Shown in pieces: positions 25,006 to 35,294 of a stretch of 64,000 nucleotides of DNA (the stretch's first letter is position 1; each line of letters opens with the position of its first letter). The stretch is from Sphingomonadales bacterium Ga0077559 (GTDB lineage Bacteria > Pseudomonadota > Alphaproteobacteria > Sphingomonadales > Sphingomonadaceae). A program made the position numbers and the translations under genes. Location: NCBI GenBank assembly GCA_001464315.1, contig LNFK01000044.1:1-64000 (forward strand), in the 5' to 3' direction. The notes beneath the pieces were generated by a model. The model worked only from the letters and a program-made list of their open reading frames with translations. It was not told where the DNA came from and did not search any database.

Positions 25006-25270
25006 CGCGCCAGCAAATCGCGCTCTGCCTCAGGGATATAATCCCGCGTGATTGGCAAGCTGCGGCGATTACGCACATATTGAACCTGGTGAATACACAC
25101 GCCGCCCGATGGTAAGGAGCAGCATAACGCCGCCATCCATATTGGTCTCGCCCATGCCGAAGCACGGGTTGAGCAGGATGCGGCGGACCGAAGCGGGCGA
25201 TAACATGCGCACTGTGACATCGGGCCAGCCGAACCGTGGTCGTCCCATAACGGTGCGTGAGCCTGGTCAT
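25002..25270 (-). pseudogene. Internally deleted remnant of a second cyclopropane-fatty-acid synthase gene
   Basis: Two pieces of a Cfa-like methyltransferase lie in different frames within 270 bases. The 5' piece reads PDVTVRMLSPASVRRILLNP then GMGETNMDGG, matching the N-terminal region of the intact cfa next door (there: AKNPRLGAGEAYMDGR). The 3' piece reads HQVQYVRNRRSLPITRDYI then PEAERDLLAR, matching its C-terminus (PMTRDYIQQE). The intervening 300 or so residues, including the SAM site, are gone. It is clearly non-functional and probably reflects a former tandem pair of cfa genes. Confidence 0.72.
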
Positions 25271-25283
25271 CGCCGGGCGGCCC

Positions 25284-26543
25284 TCAGGTTTTAGGTTCGA
25301 GATGCCAACGCGGTGCCTCATCAAGCGCGGCCAACCGCGCGGTTTCCTGCTGGATGTAGTCGCGCGTCATAGGCAGGACGCCGTGCTTTTTGACGGTTTG
25401 GACATGAAAATTGACCAGATTGCCGCGGCGAAACCCTTGTTCTGCACCGACCAGATAAAACTGCCACATGCGGAACATGCGCGCGTCGAACATGGCGGTG
25501 ATCTCTGCCTGATGCAGCGTCGTGCGGCGATACCATTCGGCGAGCGTATAGGCATAATGCATGCGCAGGATTTCGAAGTCCGCAACCTTCCAGCCTGTCC
25601 GTTCGGTCGCGGTGACCACTTCACTCATGGCCGGCAAGTAGTGGCCGGGGAAGATGTAGGTACGCGCCCACTTGTCGGTCGGTTTTGGTTCGCCCGCGCG
25701 GCCGATGGTATGCGTGAGCATCACTCCGTCGTCGGCCAGCAAACTGTGGGTTTTGGAGAAGTATTCGTTGTAGTGCGGCGCGCCGAGATGTTCGATCATG
25801 CCAACGCTGGAAATGCGGTCGAAGGTGCCGGTTACGTCGCGATAATCGATTAGCTGGAACTTGACCTTGTCGGACACGCCCGCCGCAGCAGCCCGCTCGT
25901 TGGCAAAGGCCACCTGATCGGGAGCAAGACTGACGCCGAGAACCTCGCAGCCGAAATGGTGGTGAAAGTAGAGCCCGAGGCTGCCCCAACCGCAGCCGAT
26001 ATCGAGCACGCGCATGCCTGGGCCAAGCTGTAACTTGGCCGCGATCAGCGCCTTCTTGTCGATCTGCGCGCGTTCCAGACTGTTTGCCGGGTCGCGGAAA
26101 TAAGCCATCGAATAGACCCGGTCGACATCCAAGAAAAGCTCATAAAATTGCCGGTTCAGGCCATAATGGTGGAGGACATTCTTGCTGGCCCTGGAAATAA
26201 AATTGATCTGATCAAACCGGGATTCGGCCTTGTTGAACAACTGGCGCAGCAGCCCGCGCGGTTTGAACGCGCCGCCCTGACGATTGCCCTGACCCATGAT
26301 GTACAGCACGAAATCGCGCACGTCGTGCGGCGGTTCGACCACCAGCCGCCCATCCATATAGGCTTCTCCGGCTCCGAGACGCGGGTTTTTGGCGATATGA
26401 AGCGCGGTGCCCTTGTCGGTAAGGCGAATCCGCATTGGTTCGCCGGAACCATCGCCATATTCGTAGTGCATGCCGTCATGGTCAGTCACGATAAACCGGC
26501 CAGTGCGCACCACCTGCCGCAGCATTTTATCCAATAACCACAT
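25284..26543 (-). CDS. cfa: Cyclopropane-fatty-acyl-phospholipid synthase
   Basis: A 419-residue SAM-dependent enzyme that methylenates cis-unsaturated phospholipid acyl chains. The N-terminal domain (LGAGEAYMDGRLVVE, about residues 65-80) is followed by the SAM motif VLDIGCGWGSLGLYFHHHF (about residues 169-187), GVSLAPDQVAFANER, and FDRISSVGMIEHLG. The C-terminus has LPMTRDYIQQET. I start at the ATG at 26543, which has AAGGAG 6 bases upstream; 30 codons of open frame before it carry no family sequence. Product is located at the inner membrane face. Confidence 0.92.
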   Translation of the reverse strand: MWLLDKMLRQVVRTGRFIVTDHDGMHYEYGDGSGEPMRIRLTDKGTALHIAKNPRLGAGEAYMDGRLVVEPPHDVRDFVLYIMGQGNRQGGAFKPRGLLRQLFNKAESRFDQINFISRASKNVLHHYGLNRQFYELFLDVDRVYSMAYFRDPANSLERAQIDKKALIAAKLQLGPGMRVLDIGCGWGSLGLYFHHHFGCEVLGVSLAPDQVAFANERAAAAGVSDKVKFQLIDYRDVTGTFDRISSVGMIEHLGAPHYNEYFSKTHSLLADDGVMLTHTIGRAGEPKPTDKWARTYIFPGHYLPAMSEVVTATERTGWKVADFEILRMHYAYTLAEWYRRTTLHQAEITAMFDARMFRMWQFYLVGAEQGFRRGNLVNFHVQTVKKHGVLPMTRDYIQQETARLAALDEAPRWHLEPKT

Positions 26544-26752
26544 CGTCTTCTCCTTATGCGAAGGATTGCCCGGCCAACCCAGAGTGGTGGTTCGAACCCA
26601 TGCGCGCTCGGCAGCGCAGCACAGCGCCATCATGCGAAATGACAGTCAGGCGGCCAAGCTGAATTTTCCTGTGCAGCAGCCCGTACAGCAACGACATTCA
26701 GCAACTCCCCTTGTTCTGGTTGCTCCTTGTTTCGTTAATACCGTGATTATTG

Positions 26753-27733
26753 TTACGGGCGCAAGTTTTCCGCCGAAGCGGTGCTCGTTCCTCGGCGTGC
26801 AAAGCGTAAAACAAAGAAAACAAGCCCGATCACAATGAATGTGTCGACAAAGGTTGTGTAGAATAACCAGCTATCGGTCGTCAGCAATTTTGCCGCCGCA
26901 TAATTCAGCGCCGCCATCACCAGACCCACACTGCCCATGCCGATCGCGAAACGGCCCGTGTCGATGTCCGAATAGGGCATATAGCGCGCCAGCCCTTTGC
27001 CGATATACGGTCCGCCGCGCAGGCCATCCAACAAGAAGAAACTAGCAGCGATTATACCAGTAATCGTGCCGCGCAACTTGATCCATTCATCATCAGCGAG
27101 CCACAGCGCTAGTCCCGCCGAAATACAAAGCATGACGATGCCGAATAGCGCCAGACCGCCGGTCACGTCGATTTTGGTGATGCGCTGAAACGCGACAAGC
27201 CCGAAACCGACCACGATGCCGACCAGCGCGGCGGTTTGCAGGTCGGTCAGTTTGGCGATGGCGTAGAATAGCAGGCCGGTAATCACATCAACAGCAAATG
27301 GCAGGCGGTTTTCCTTTGCCATAATGCCCGATTCCATCGGATTGGGGCCATCGACGCGCGCCGCTGTGGCGCCCTCGCCAAAGCTGCTGTGCTTGATAGC
27401 CTGTTCTCGATAGTCTTCGGGATAGGCTGGATTGCGGCCCTTATGGCTCTCATAAACAACGACGCCGTCAAGATACGCAACCAAGCCGGTCGTCCACATG
27501 CCCATATAGCCAAAATCAACTTCGACGGCTCGCCCATCAGGTAGCTTAGCGACAAGCCGATGGTTGCGGACCGATTCTGTTCCCAGCAGCGGCGTCTGGT
27601 CACTCGCCCGCTCCACCCCCTGCATTGTCAGCATCGAATGAAGTCCGTCGGTGCGCGCGCGGCTCGACACCGCAAAGGAAAGGCCGTCGACGATGAACCG
27701 CCGTGTCGGATATCGCCACCAGGTAAAGCTCAT
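26753..27733 (-). CDS. Membrane protein: soluble N-domain plus YciB/IspZ-like multispanning domain
   Basis: About 326 residues. Residues 1-150 are polar (FTWWRYPTRRFIVDGLSFAV, VDFGYMGMWTTGLVAYLDGV) and belong to no family I know. From about residue 150 six or so hydrophobic segments follow; LPFAVDVITGLLFYAIAKLT and LADDEWIKLRGTITGIIAAS resemble the septation-protein A / YciB family, in which the short acidic-HDERFIKWKPT-like motif is typical. YciB proteins are inner-membrane proteins affecting cell-envelope synthesis. The extra N-domain is unusual for the family. Overlaps the next gene upstream by 4 bases. Confidence 0.7.
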   Translation of the reverse strand: MSFTWWRYPTRRFIVDGLSFAVSSRARTDGLHSMLTMQGVERASDQTPLLGTESVRNHRLVAKLPDGRAVEVDFGYMGMWTTGLVAYLDGVVVYESHKGRNPAYPEDYREQAIKHSSFGEGATAARVDGPNPMESGIMAKENRLPFAVDVITGLLFYAIAKLTDLQTAALVGIVVGFGLVAFQRITKIDVTGGLALFGIVMLCISAGLALWLADDEWIKLRGTITGIIAASFFLLDGLRGGPYIGKGLARYMPYSDIDTGRFAIGMGSVGLVMAALNYAAAKLLTTDSWLFYTTFVDTFIVIGLVFFVLRFARRGTSTASAENLRP

Positions 27734-28575
27734 TGCTTCGCCTCGGCGGCAAAAGCCCAGCGCAAGGTGCTTGCCATGCCAAATGTCGCCGCATCGACCA
27801 TTGGCCGTGCGAACATCGAGCTGTTTCGCCCGTGCATTTTTCTTGCCCATCGCGGCAGAAGATCGGTGGCGGCCTGCGCCATAACGGCCTGAACCGGCAC
27901 TGCCCGAAAACCGGCGGATTGTGGATTGAGGATGATAGCAGCCACTTCACGCGAACGATTCGTTGCGCGCAGTTCACCTCGGAACTGGGCAATCAGCGCA
28001 TTGGCTTCGCTGCGTGTCTCGGGAACTGGATCGGCGCCGAGCCTACGGGCAACATCTGCGACTTCGGTAAAATAGGCGTCCTGATCGCCGCGCGACATCT
28101 TTGGTTCGCCGAAACGGATCCAAGCGTTCAGAAACGACACCGCCCCTGCGACATGAATCCATGCAAGCAGGCGCGGATCGTTCGCACGGTAGATTGTCCC
28201 GTCGGGCATCGTGCCGGTAACTTTGGCATGGATGCGATTGACCCGTGTGATCGCCGTCTCCGCTTCGCTCCGCTCGGCATAGGTAGTAAGCGCGATAAAC
28301 CGCGCGGTTCGCCGCAACCGGCCAAGCATATCGTTGCGAAAATTGCTGTGGTCCCACACGCCGGCGAGCGCCGCCGGGTGCAACATTTCGAGCAGCAACC
28401 CGGAAACGCCGCCAACCATCATCGTGGTAACATCGCCGTGAACCCGCCAGGCCACCGAGCCGCGCGGAAGGAGCGCATTGTCGGAAGGCTGCACCGATGT
28501 TTCGCGCTGCTCGCGATCATTGAATACATTGCGAACCTGGCCGACCAAGCCGCGCCTGAATGTTTCGATGATCAT
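27730..28575 (-). CDS. DUF2236 (oxygenase MpaB/Lcp-like) protein
   Basis: 281 residues from the ATG at 28575. It matches the DUF2236 family, which includes fungal MpaB and the heme-dependent rubber oxygenase Lcp. Seen: RGSVAWRVHGDVTTMMVGG (about residues 35-53), LLLEMLHPAALAGVWDHS (His likely a heme ligand region), VNRIHAKVTG and ANDPRLLAWIHVAG. The function in sphingomonads is unknown; an oxidative reaction on a hydrophobic substrate is inferred. It sits directly downstream of rlmN (13-base gap) and overlaps the YciB-like gene, so it probably belongs to one transcript. Confidence 0.82.
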   Translation of the reverse strand: MIIETFRRGLVGQVRNVFNDREQRETSVQPSDNALLPRGSVAWRVHGDVTTMMVGGVSGLLLEMLHPAALAGVWDHSNFRNDMLGRLRRTARFIALTTYAERSEAETAITRVNRIHAKVTGTMPDGTIYRANDPRLLAWIHVAGAVSFLNAWIRFGEPKMSRGDQDAYFTEVADVARRLGADPVPETRSEANALIAQFRGELRATNRSREVAAIILNPQSAGFRAVPVQAVMAQAATDLLPRWARKMHGRNSSMFARPMVDAATFGMASTLRWAFAAEAKQ

Positions 28576-28588
28576 ATCGCCTATCCGA

Positions 28589-29830
28589 TCATCCCAACGC
28601 GGCCTGCTTTTCATCGGCCAGCCGGTCGAGTTCGGCACGGCTCTTCTTTTCGCTCGACGATTTTAGCTGCCCGCAGGCCGCCATGATGTCGCGGCCGCGC
28701 GGGGTGCGGATCGGCGCGCTGATACCCGCTTCAAATATGATGCTCGAAAAGCGTTTAATACGTTCCGGGTCCGAACATTCATATGGCGCGCCGGGCCAAG
28801 GATTAAACGGGATCAGGTTGACCTTGGCGGGCAGCTTATATTGCCGGATCAGGCTGACCAGTTCGCGCGCATCTTCGTCGCTATCATTCTTGTCCTTCAG
28901 CATCACATATTCGAACGTGATCCGCCGCGCGTTGCTGATGCCGGGATATTCGGCGCAGGCGCGCAGCAACTCGTCGATGCCATATTTGCGGTTGATCGGT
29001 ACGATCTCGTCGCGAACCTCTTTGGTCACCGCATGCAGCGAAACTGCGAGGTTGACGTTAATCTCCTCGCCCGCGCGTGCCATCATCGGCACGACGCCGC
29101 TGGTCGACAGCGTAATCCGGCGGCGCGACAAGCCGAGCCCGTCGCCGTGCATCACGATCTTCATCGCATCGCGGACATTGTCGAAATTATACAGCGGCTC
29201 ACCCATGCCCATCAGTACGATGTTGGTGAGCATCCGGCCATCGGCGGTGTAATGGCCCAGATCATCGTCTTCCTCATCAACGTCATTGGCGACAGCCATA
29301 TTGCCCTTGGGCCATTCACCGAGCGCATCGCGTGCCAGCATGACCTGCCCGACAATCTCGCCAGGCGTCAGGTTACGAACGAGCCGCATCGTGCCAGTGT
29401 GGCAAAACCGGCAGTTGAGCGTGCAACCGACCTGCGAAGAAATGCACAATGTCCCGCGATCTGCATCGGGGATGAATACCATCTCGTAATCCTGCGCATC
29501 GTCGGTCCGCAGCAGCCATTTGCGCGTACCGTCATTAGACACCTGGGCCTCGACAACCTCAGGCCGCCCGATGACGAACCGGTCAGCGAGCCAGGGCCGC
29601 ATTATTTTTGAAATATCGGTCATCTCCGCAAAATCGGTGACGCCGCGATGATAGATCCAGTGAAACACCTGCTTCGAACGCAGCTTCGCAGCCTTTTCAT
29701 CGAGCTGAGACTCTTCAAACAGCTGACGGATTTGCAGATGGCTGAGACCCATTAGGTCGATACGGCCATCAATACGCGGAGTGATAGCGCGCGGGGTTAC
29801 TACAGGGTCGATATGGCCGGGAATTTGCAT
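28589..29830 (-). CDS. rlmN: 23S rRNA/tRNA adenine C2-methyltransferase RlmN
   Basis: A 413-residue radical-SAM enzyme that methylates A2503 of 23S rRNA and A37 of some tRNAs. The [4Fe-4S] cluster motif is CTLNCRFC (about residues 137-144), preceded by the methyl-carrying TLCISSQVG region. [12 protein letters not shown] binds SAM. The C-terminal conserved cysteine is in [12 protein letters not shown] (about residue 390). The N-terminus ([15 protein letters not shown]) is the usual tRNA/rRNA-binding helix. Some insertion between the domains ([17 protein letters not shown]) is common in alphaproteobacteria. Confidence 0.96.
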   Translation of the reverse strand: MQIPGHIDPVVTPRAITPRIDGRIDLMGLSHLQIRQLFEESQLDEKAAKLRSKQVFHWIYHRGVTDFAEMTDISKIMRPWLADRFVIGRPEVVEAQVSNDGTRKWLLRTDDAQDYEMVFIPDADRGTLCISSQVGCTLNCRFCHTGTMRLVRNLTPGEIVGQVMLARDALGEWPKGNMAVANDVDEEDDDLGHYTADGRMLTNIVLMGMGEPLYNFDNVRDAMKIVMHGDGLGLSRRRITLSTSGVVPMMARAGEEINVNLAVSLHAVTKEVRDEIVPINRKYGIDELLRACAEYPGISNARRITFEYVMLKDKNDSDEDARELVSLIRQYKLPAKVNLIPFNPWPGAPYECSDPERIKRFSSIIFEAGISAPIRTPRGRDIMAACGQLKSSSEKKSRAELDRLADEKQAALG

Positions 29831-29882
29831 GATGGCTGGGCATATAGGGTGGCCCGCGGCGAAATGCCAGCAAAGCCGCCGG

Positions 29883-30905
29883 TCAAATATGTGCTACGCT
29901 GACCTTAGTCCCCGGTGCCTGATCGGCGACGCTGACAACCGCATCCATTTGTCCAGCCAGCGCCTCCACAATGCCGGTGCCGAGCCCAGGCTTACGGTCA
30001 GCGGCGTCTTTGGGCATTCCGACGCCGTCGTCGGTTACGGTGAGCGCCCATCCATTGCCGTCAGACCTGTAATCGACCTTGATTGACCCGTGCTGGGTTC
30101 GCCCGGGAAACGCGTGTTTGAGCGAATTGATAACCAGTTCGGTCACTATGAGCCCAAGGCTGACCGAAACATCAGGATCGACGACGCTGTCATCGCAATG
30201 CGTGATGAGCTTGATCCGCTCCGGATCGCCAATCATCGACGCTCCGATGCTCGCGCATAAATCGCTGAAATAGCTGCGCAGACCGACATTTTCGACCGAT
30301 GTCGAGGACAGATGCTTTTGCAGCATCGCAATCGACATCACGCGATTATGCGCGTCATGCAAATGTTCGCGCGTCTCGCTCGATTGCACCTTTCGTGCAC
30401 TTTGCAACAACACGCTGGCGATGATTTGCAAGCTGTTGGCTACGCGGTGCTGGACTTCCTGAAGCAACAGCTGCTTTTCGCGGACCAGGTCGTCCTTGTG
30501 CTTTTCCGCCAGCCGTTGCGAGGTCACATCGGTGATGGCGAGCACCACCCGGATACTCTCGGCTTCGAAATAATCGAGCGTGTGCGCATTGATCAGCAGG
30601 CGAAGTGTTTTTTCGCCCGTACGGATCAAATCCATCTCATATACATCGATTGCCGCCTTGCCCGCAATTGTGGCTTGCAGCAGCGAGTTGAGCTGGCGCA
30701 CATTCCATTCGCCTCTGCCCAATTGGGTAAATTTCTTACCGGTAACTCCGGTGTAATCTAGCCCGAACGCCAAGCAAAAGGATTTGCTCGCAGCGATCAC
30801 CGTCAAGTCTTCTTTCAGGAGAACCAAGGGTGCGAACGACGAAGATATCAGCGCAATCGACATATTGTCGGCGTGTTCGGGTAACCGGGTCAGTAGTTTT
30901 TCCAT
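29883..30905 (-). CDS. PAS-domain sensor histidine kinase (HisKA_2 type)
   Basis: A 340-residue cytosolic kinase without membrane segments. The N-terminal PAS domain (about residues 25-130, [17 protein letters not shown], then [18 protein letters not shown]) is followed by a HisKA_2 dimerisation domain with the phosphoacceptor His in [17 protein letters not shown] (about residue 153), and an HATPase with N-box [13 protein letters not shown] and G-box [10 protein letters not shown]. HisKA_2 kinases in alphaproteobacteria commonly act in light or general-stress signalling (EcfG/PhyR). No cognate response regulator adjoins. Confidence 0.88.
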   Translation of the reverse strand: MEKLLTRLPEHADNMSIALISSSFAPLVLLKEDLTVIAASKSFCLAFGLDYTGVTGKKFTQLGRGEWNVRQLNSLLQATIAGKAAIDVYEMDLIRTGEKTLRLLINAHTLDYFEAESIRVVLAITDVTSQRLAEKHKDDLVREKQLLLQEVQHRVANSLQIIASVLLQSARKVQSSETREHLHDAHNRVMSIAMLQKHLSSTSVENVGLRSYFSDLCASIGASMIGDPERIKLITHCDDSVVDPDVSVSLGLIVTELVINSLKHAFPGRTQHGSIKVDYRSDGNGWALTVTDDGVGMPKDAADRKPGLGTGIVEALAGQMDAVVSVADQAPGTKVSVAHI

Positions 30906-31047
30906 GGCACATAGCCGTTATAAACCGGAGAATTCGCATGGCGCGAATCGTATCCCGATGAGTATTGCCCCTCCGCCCATGGACAGTGAGTAAAGCAATA
31001 GCACATGTTGCCCCAAAACCAGACTTTTATACGCTGAAGACTGCACC

Positions 31048-31536
31048 CTACTTCGGGCCGATGCACCCCAATGCCGCCGCATCAATCGCGCTTGGGGCGC
31101 CGCGCAGCGAGTAGGCATCGACTATCGAGCGCCCGTTGCGGCCGATGCTTTCGACGCTGAGCGAAGTTGCAGAGCGGATTGCGGCGATAATGGCGAGGTC
31201 CATACGGCGGTCGGTAGCCCAGCCGCTGCTCCCGTCTACCTTCAGGCGAAACCTGCGGCCACCTGCGCTCAATGTGATGCCGCTGTTTGACGAGCGTTCG
31301 CGCGAAAGCCGCACATAAATCTGATGGGTGACGCCGCGCTTTGGCCAGAAGCCGACCGACAAATAGCCATTGCGGGTGGGCGTGCCGACGGTTTCTTCCG
31401 GCGCGGAAATGGCGTAGCAGCGCGGTGTAGCGGGGTCACGGAAAGCGGCCCACCCTTGGTAGACGCCGAGACGGTCCTTGGCGGCCAGCGGCGCAGCAAG
31501 CGCGACGGCGCACAGCAACCACGCGGCGAATTTCAC
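31048..31536 (-). CDS. Secreted IalB-like protein
   Basis: 162 residues with a clear signal peptide (LLCAVALAAPLAA). The mature part, starting KDRLGVYQGWAAFRDPATPRC, resembles the invasion-associated locus B family: a small beta-rich periplasmic protein with a Cys pair (RCYAIS and the C-terminal GCIGPK). The name comes from Bartonella; no invasive role is implied here. Its stop is 15 bases inside no other gene, while its start overlaps the phosphatase gene by 4 bases, so the two are cotranscribed. Confidence 0.72.
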   Translation of the reverse strand: MKFAAWLLCAVALAAPLAAKDRLGVYQGWAAFRDPATPRCYAISAPEETVGTPTRNGYLSVGFWPKRGVTHQIYVRLSRERSSNSGITLSAGGRRFRLKVDGSSGWATDRRMDLAIIAAIRSATSLSVESIGRNGRSIVDAYSLRGAPSAIDAAALGCIGPK

Positions 31537-32180
31537 GCGCGCTCTCCCGCGCCTTCGCCGTCGATCACCAGTTCCTCGACGCCGTCGCGGATCATTACCA
31601 TGCTACCTTGCGCGAGGCTCGGTGCTATCGGCGCATCGAACCCTTCCATCGCCGCGCGGCCCAGCAGCAATCCGCGCAAAACCCGTGCGGTCATGCCATG
31701 GCAAATAACCAGCATATCCTGCGTGAACGCCTGCTCGCCTATCCAGTGCGACAACCGCGCGGAAACGTCGGTATACCATTCGCCGCCTTCAGGCCTCACC
31801 GAAAACAGCTTGTGTTCCATATCGACAATCGGGCCGATTTCAGCCGAAATATCGGCATATGTCCGGCTGGACCAGCTCCCGACATCGATCTCAAGCAGAC
31901 GGTCGTCGCGACGGGTCTGGTGCCAATCGGCATCGATCTCTTCGGCAACAATAGCCAGCGTCTGAAGCGCACGACCAGCGGTCGAAGACCAAAGCTGCGG
32001 CCGTGCATCACTCCCGAGATAATCTGCCAGCGAACGGCCCATCATCTTAGCCTGCACACAACCTTCCCAAGTCAGCGGCGTATGCACCTCCGCCTGCCCT
32101 TGCATCCGGGCGATCTTATTGAATACCGTCTCCCCGTGCCGCGCGATGAAAAGGCGTTTACCATTTGTCGAAAGTCCCAT
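31533..32180 (-). CDS. Histidine phosphatase superfamily protein
   Basis: A 215-residue phosphoglycerate-mutase-like phosphatase. The catalytic RHG is in LFIARHGETVFN (residues about 9-20, His15); the second His is in LVICHGMTARVLRG (about residues 158-171), and an acidic residue lies in LLEIDVGSWSSRTY. Substrate unknown: the superfamily includes alpha-ribazole phosphatases and sugar-phosphatases. I use the ATG at 32180 (MGLSTNGK). Head-to-head with dnaN, 143 bases apart. Confidence 0.85.
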   Translation of the reverse strand: MGLSTNGKRLFIARHGETVFNKIARMQGQAEVHTPLTWEGCVQAKMMGRSLADYLGSDARPQLWSSTAGRALQTLAIVAEEIDADWHQTRRDDRLLEIDVGSWSSRTYADISAEIGPIVDMEHKLFSVRPEGGEWYTDVSARLSHWIGEQAFTQDMLVICHGMTARVLRGLLLGRAAMEGFDAPIAPSLAQGSMVMIRDGVEELVIDGEGAGERA

Positions 32181-32323
32181 AATTTGTCTTATTCCACAGG
32201 ATATTGCCCGAAGCAAAAGCTATCGGCTTGCCCTGATGGTCAAAGCCTTTAAGGAAGAATCGGCATAGAAGTAGGGATTTTTGGCGCGATTTTCGATTGC
32301 CATGCCCGATTAGGGGATAAGAC

Positions 32324-33439
32324 ATGAGAGCCACGATAGAACGCGCGACCCTGCTGAAAAGCCTGAGCCACGTCCAGTCGGTGGTCGAACGCCGCAACAC
32401 CATTCCGATCCTGTCAAATGTCCTGATCGAAGCCAGCGACGGCGGGAAAATCAAACTGACCGCGACCGATCTCGACCTGCAAATCGTCGAAACCTTCGCG
32501 GCCGATGTCGAAACCCCCGGCGCGACCACCGTATCGGCGCACACCTTATTCGAAATCGCCCGCAAATTGCCTGAGGGCAGCCAGGTCCAGCTCCACGCTG
32601 CCGATGGCCGCATGGCGGTTAACGCGGGCCGTGCCAGGTTCAGCCTGTCGACATTGCCGCGCGATGATTTTCCGATGATTGCTGAGGGCGATTTGCCAAC
32701 ATCGTTCGAAATTCCTGCGTCGTCGCTGATCCAGATAATCGACAAGACGCGTTTCGCGATTTCGACCGAAGAAACACGATATTATCTCAACGGCATCTTC
32801 CTGCATGTGACCGAAGATGCCGAGCCGGTGCTGAAAGCTGCTGCCACCGATGGACATCGCCTTGCACGCGTGACCTTACCGCGGCCTGCCGGTGCCGAAG
32901 GGATGCCCGACATCATCGTGCCGCGCAAATGTGTTGCCGAAATTCGCAAACTGCTCGACGAAAGCGGTGATAATTCAATTCAGGTCGACCTGTCAGCGAG
33001 CAAGATCCGCTTCACCTTCGACCATGTCATCCTGACCTCGAAGTTGATCGACGGCACCTTCCCCGATTACAGCCGAGTAATCCCGACCGCGAACGACAAG
33101 CTGCTTCGAATCGACCCCAAAGCCTTCAGCCAAGGCGTGGATCGCGTCGCCACCATCGCTACCGAAAAGACCCGTGCGGTCAAAATGGCGCTCGATAAGG
33201 ACAAGATTACTCTATCGGTAACGAGCCCCGAAAACGGCACGGCGGCTGAAGAAGTGTCGGGCGAATATGCCAGTGACGGATTCGAAATCGGCTTCAACGC
33301 GCGCTATTTGATGGACATATTGAGCGAGATTGAAGGTGATGTAGTCGAACTCCACCTCGCCGACGCCAGCGCCCCGACGTTGATCCGCGAGAATGACAAA
33401 AGCGCGGCGCTGTATGTCTTGATGCCGATGCGGGTTTAA
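32324..33439 (+). CDS. dnaN: DNA polymerase III beta subunit (sliding clamp)
   Basis: 371 residues, full length for a beta clamp, with its three repeated clamp domains (about 1-125, 126-245, 246-371). Recognisable: LSHVQSVVERRNTIPILSNV at the start, the central LPRDDFPMI, and the C-terminal peptide-pocket residues in LYVLMPMRV. It forms the ring that tethers Pol III. It is not beside dnaA or recF here, as is usual in many alphaproteobacteria. Confidence 0.97.
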   Translation: MRATIERATLLKSLSHVQSVVERRNTIPILSNVLIEASDGGKIKLTATDLDLQIVETFAADVETPGATTVSAHTLFEIARKLPEGSQVQLHAADGRMAVNAGRARFSLSTLPRDDFPMIAEGDLPTSFEIPASSLIQIIDKTRFAISTEETRYYLNGIFLHVTEDAEPVLKAAATDGHRLARVTLPRPAGAEGMPDIIVPRKCVAEIRKLLDESGDNSIQVDLSASKIRFTFDHVILTSKLIDGTFPDYSRVIPTANDKLLRIDPKAFSQGVDRVATIATEKTRAVKMALDKDKITLSVTSPENGTAAEEVSGEYASDGFEIGFNARYLMDILSEIEGDVVELHLADASAPTLIRENDKSAALYVLMPMRV

Positions 33440-33475
33440 CAAGTTTCGATCAAAGTATTATTCTGGTCGAGTATT

Positions 33476-35218
33476 CTACTCCGCCGCCTCGGCCATCATT
33501 ACGCTTTGCGGACCCCGAACGACAATCCCTGGAAGCGCGCCGGTCATCACACCATCACGGAATGTCACAACTCCCGACTTGATTGTTGCAACATAACCGG
33601 TTGCCTTTTGCAGCAATCTTTTGCCGCCCGCTGGCAAATCGAACGCCAACCAAGGCTTATGTAATTTCAGTTCGGCAAAATCGATTACGTTGATGTCGGC
33701 CAGATAGCCCGGTTTTAAAACGCCGCGATCATTCAGCCCGTATAACCGCGCGGTGTCGTGGCATTGGCGTTTCACCGCCAGTTCAAGTGGAATTGTCCCC
33801 GTCTTGCGGTCGCGGGCCCAATAGCTCAGCAGGAACGTCGGTGACGCCGCATCGCAAATCGTGCCGCAATGCGCGCCGCCGTCGGACAACGATGCAACGA
33901 TATCTTCCCGCTGGAGCAGCTCTTTGGTGAAGTCGAGATTGCCGTCCATATAGTTCAGGATGGGAAGGTAAATCATGCCATTGCCATCATCGGCCATCAA
34001 CTGGTCATAGGCGTACTCGGCGCTGTCTTTGCCCGCGGCTTGAGCAAAGCTGAAAACGCTTTCCTCACGTGTCGGTTCGTAACTGAACGAATCCCCCAGC
34101 GGAAATTGCATTGCCCACGCGGCAGTTACGAGCATGAAGAACGGCGCCATATCGACCGACGGCGGCGGCATATTTTCTTCCGCCAGCATTGCCCCCTTGA
34201 ATGCCGGATCGGACAGCTTGGCCTTCTGTTCATCCCATGACAGCCCGGCAATTTTTTGCCAGCTTGGCTTGCGCATGAACGGATGAACGGTGCCGCGCCA
34301 GTTCATAATCACGCCGATGCCGCGCAGACCAATTGCAGCAACCAGATTGGCGCCATTGTCATTCGCCGCCTGCATCGCCGCCATCTGCTCGGTCCAAGGC
34401 ATTTGCTTGATCGGCGATTGCAACATGGTGAAGGCGATTGGCAGACCGGTCTCACGGCTCAACCGGCTCATCCAGCCGAACTCGTCCCATTCCTCCATGA
34501 AATCCGTGGTCAGTTCGAACACCCCGTGCCCGACCTTGCCCATGGCGCGGCCGATGCCGACCAGTTCAGGCTCGGTTGCAGTTGTTCCGGGGACCAGTTC
34601 ACCTTCGATGGATTTGTGCAATATCGTACGAGATGTGGAAAAGCCCAAAGCGCCTGCGCGCAGGCCTTCCTCGACCAGCCGCGCCATTTCGATGATATCG
34701 GCCTCGGTAGGCTCTTCATTATCCGCGCCGCGTTGCCCCATCACATAGGCGCGCAGTGCGCCGTGCGGGACATGCGTTCCGATGTCGATGGTCCGTGGTA
34801 GCCGTTCGAGCGCATCGAGATAATCGGGGAAACTCTCCCAATCCCACTTCATGCCCTCGGCCAAAGCGGTGCCGGGGATGTCTTCGACGCCTTCCATCAG
34901 GCCGATCAGCCAGTCGTGCTTGTCCTTTTTTGCGGGCGCAAAGCCGACGCCGCAATTGCCCATGACAACCGAGGTGACGCCGTGCCAGCTCGACGGCCCC
35001 ATCTCGCTGTCCCATGTGGCCTGACCATCATAATGGGTGTGGATATCAACAAAGCCTGGTGCGACGATCTTGCCAGTCGCATCGATTTCCTCCCGGCCTT
35101 TTGTCGAGATATGCCCGATGGCGGTTATCAGCCCGCCGTCGACTGCCAGGTCAGCGGTAAAGCGCGGCGCCCCAGTTCCGTCGACCACAGTTCCACCGCG
35201 AATAACCAGATCATGCAT
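33476..35218 (-). CDS. D-aminoacylase / N-acyl-D-amino-acid deacylase family amidohydrolase
   Basis: A 580-residue amidohydrolase. The N-terminal beta-sandwich starts [17 protein letters not shown]; the HxH metal motif is [13 protein letters not shown] (about residues 57-69); [10 protein letters not shown] carries the conserved Cys ligand of D-aminoacylases (about residue 95). Later [16 protein letters not shown] is typical of the larger N-acyl-D-amino-acid deacylase branch. Cytosolic: no signal peptide. Substrate not decidable. I choose the ATG at 35218; 65 codons of open frame upstream have no family sequence. Convergent with dnaN. Confidence 0.87.
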   Translation of the reverse strand: MHDLVIRGGTVVDGTGAPRFTADLAVDGGLITAIGHISTKGREEIDATGKIVAPGFVDIHTHYDGQATWDSEMGPSSWHGVTSVVMGNCGVGFAPAKKDKHDWLIGLMEGVEDIPGTALAEGMKWDWESFPDYLDALERLPRTIDIGTHVPHGALRAYVMGQRGADNEEPTEADIIEMARLVEEGLRAGALGFSTSRTILHKSIEGELVPGTTATEPELVGIGRAMGKVGHGVFELTTDFMEEWDEFGWMSRLSRETGLPIAFTMLQSPIKQMPWTEQMAAMQAANDNGANLVAAIGLRGIGVIMNWRGTVHPFMRKPSWQKIAGLSWDEQKAKLSDPAFKGAMLAEENMPPPSVDMAPFFMLVTAAWAMQFPLGDSFSYEPTREESVFSFAQAAGKDSAEYAYDQLMADDGNGMIYLPILNYMDGNLDFTKELLQREDIVASLSDGGAHCGTICDAASPTFLLSYWARDRKTGTIPLELAVKRQCHDTARLYGLNDRGVLKPGYLADINVIDFAELKLHKPWLAFDLPAGGKRLLQKATGYVATIKSGVVTFRDGVMTGALPGIVVRGPQSVMMAEAAE

Positions 35219-35294
35219 ATCGACTCTCCTCCATCCTCGCGAAGAACCTAACAGACTTAATCGGGTGATTAAAGTAGGCGCTGAGGACGCAGGC

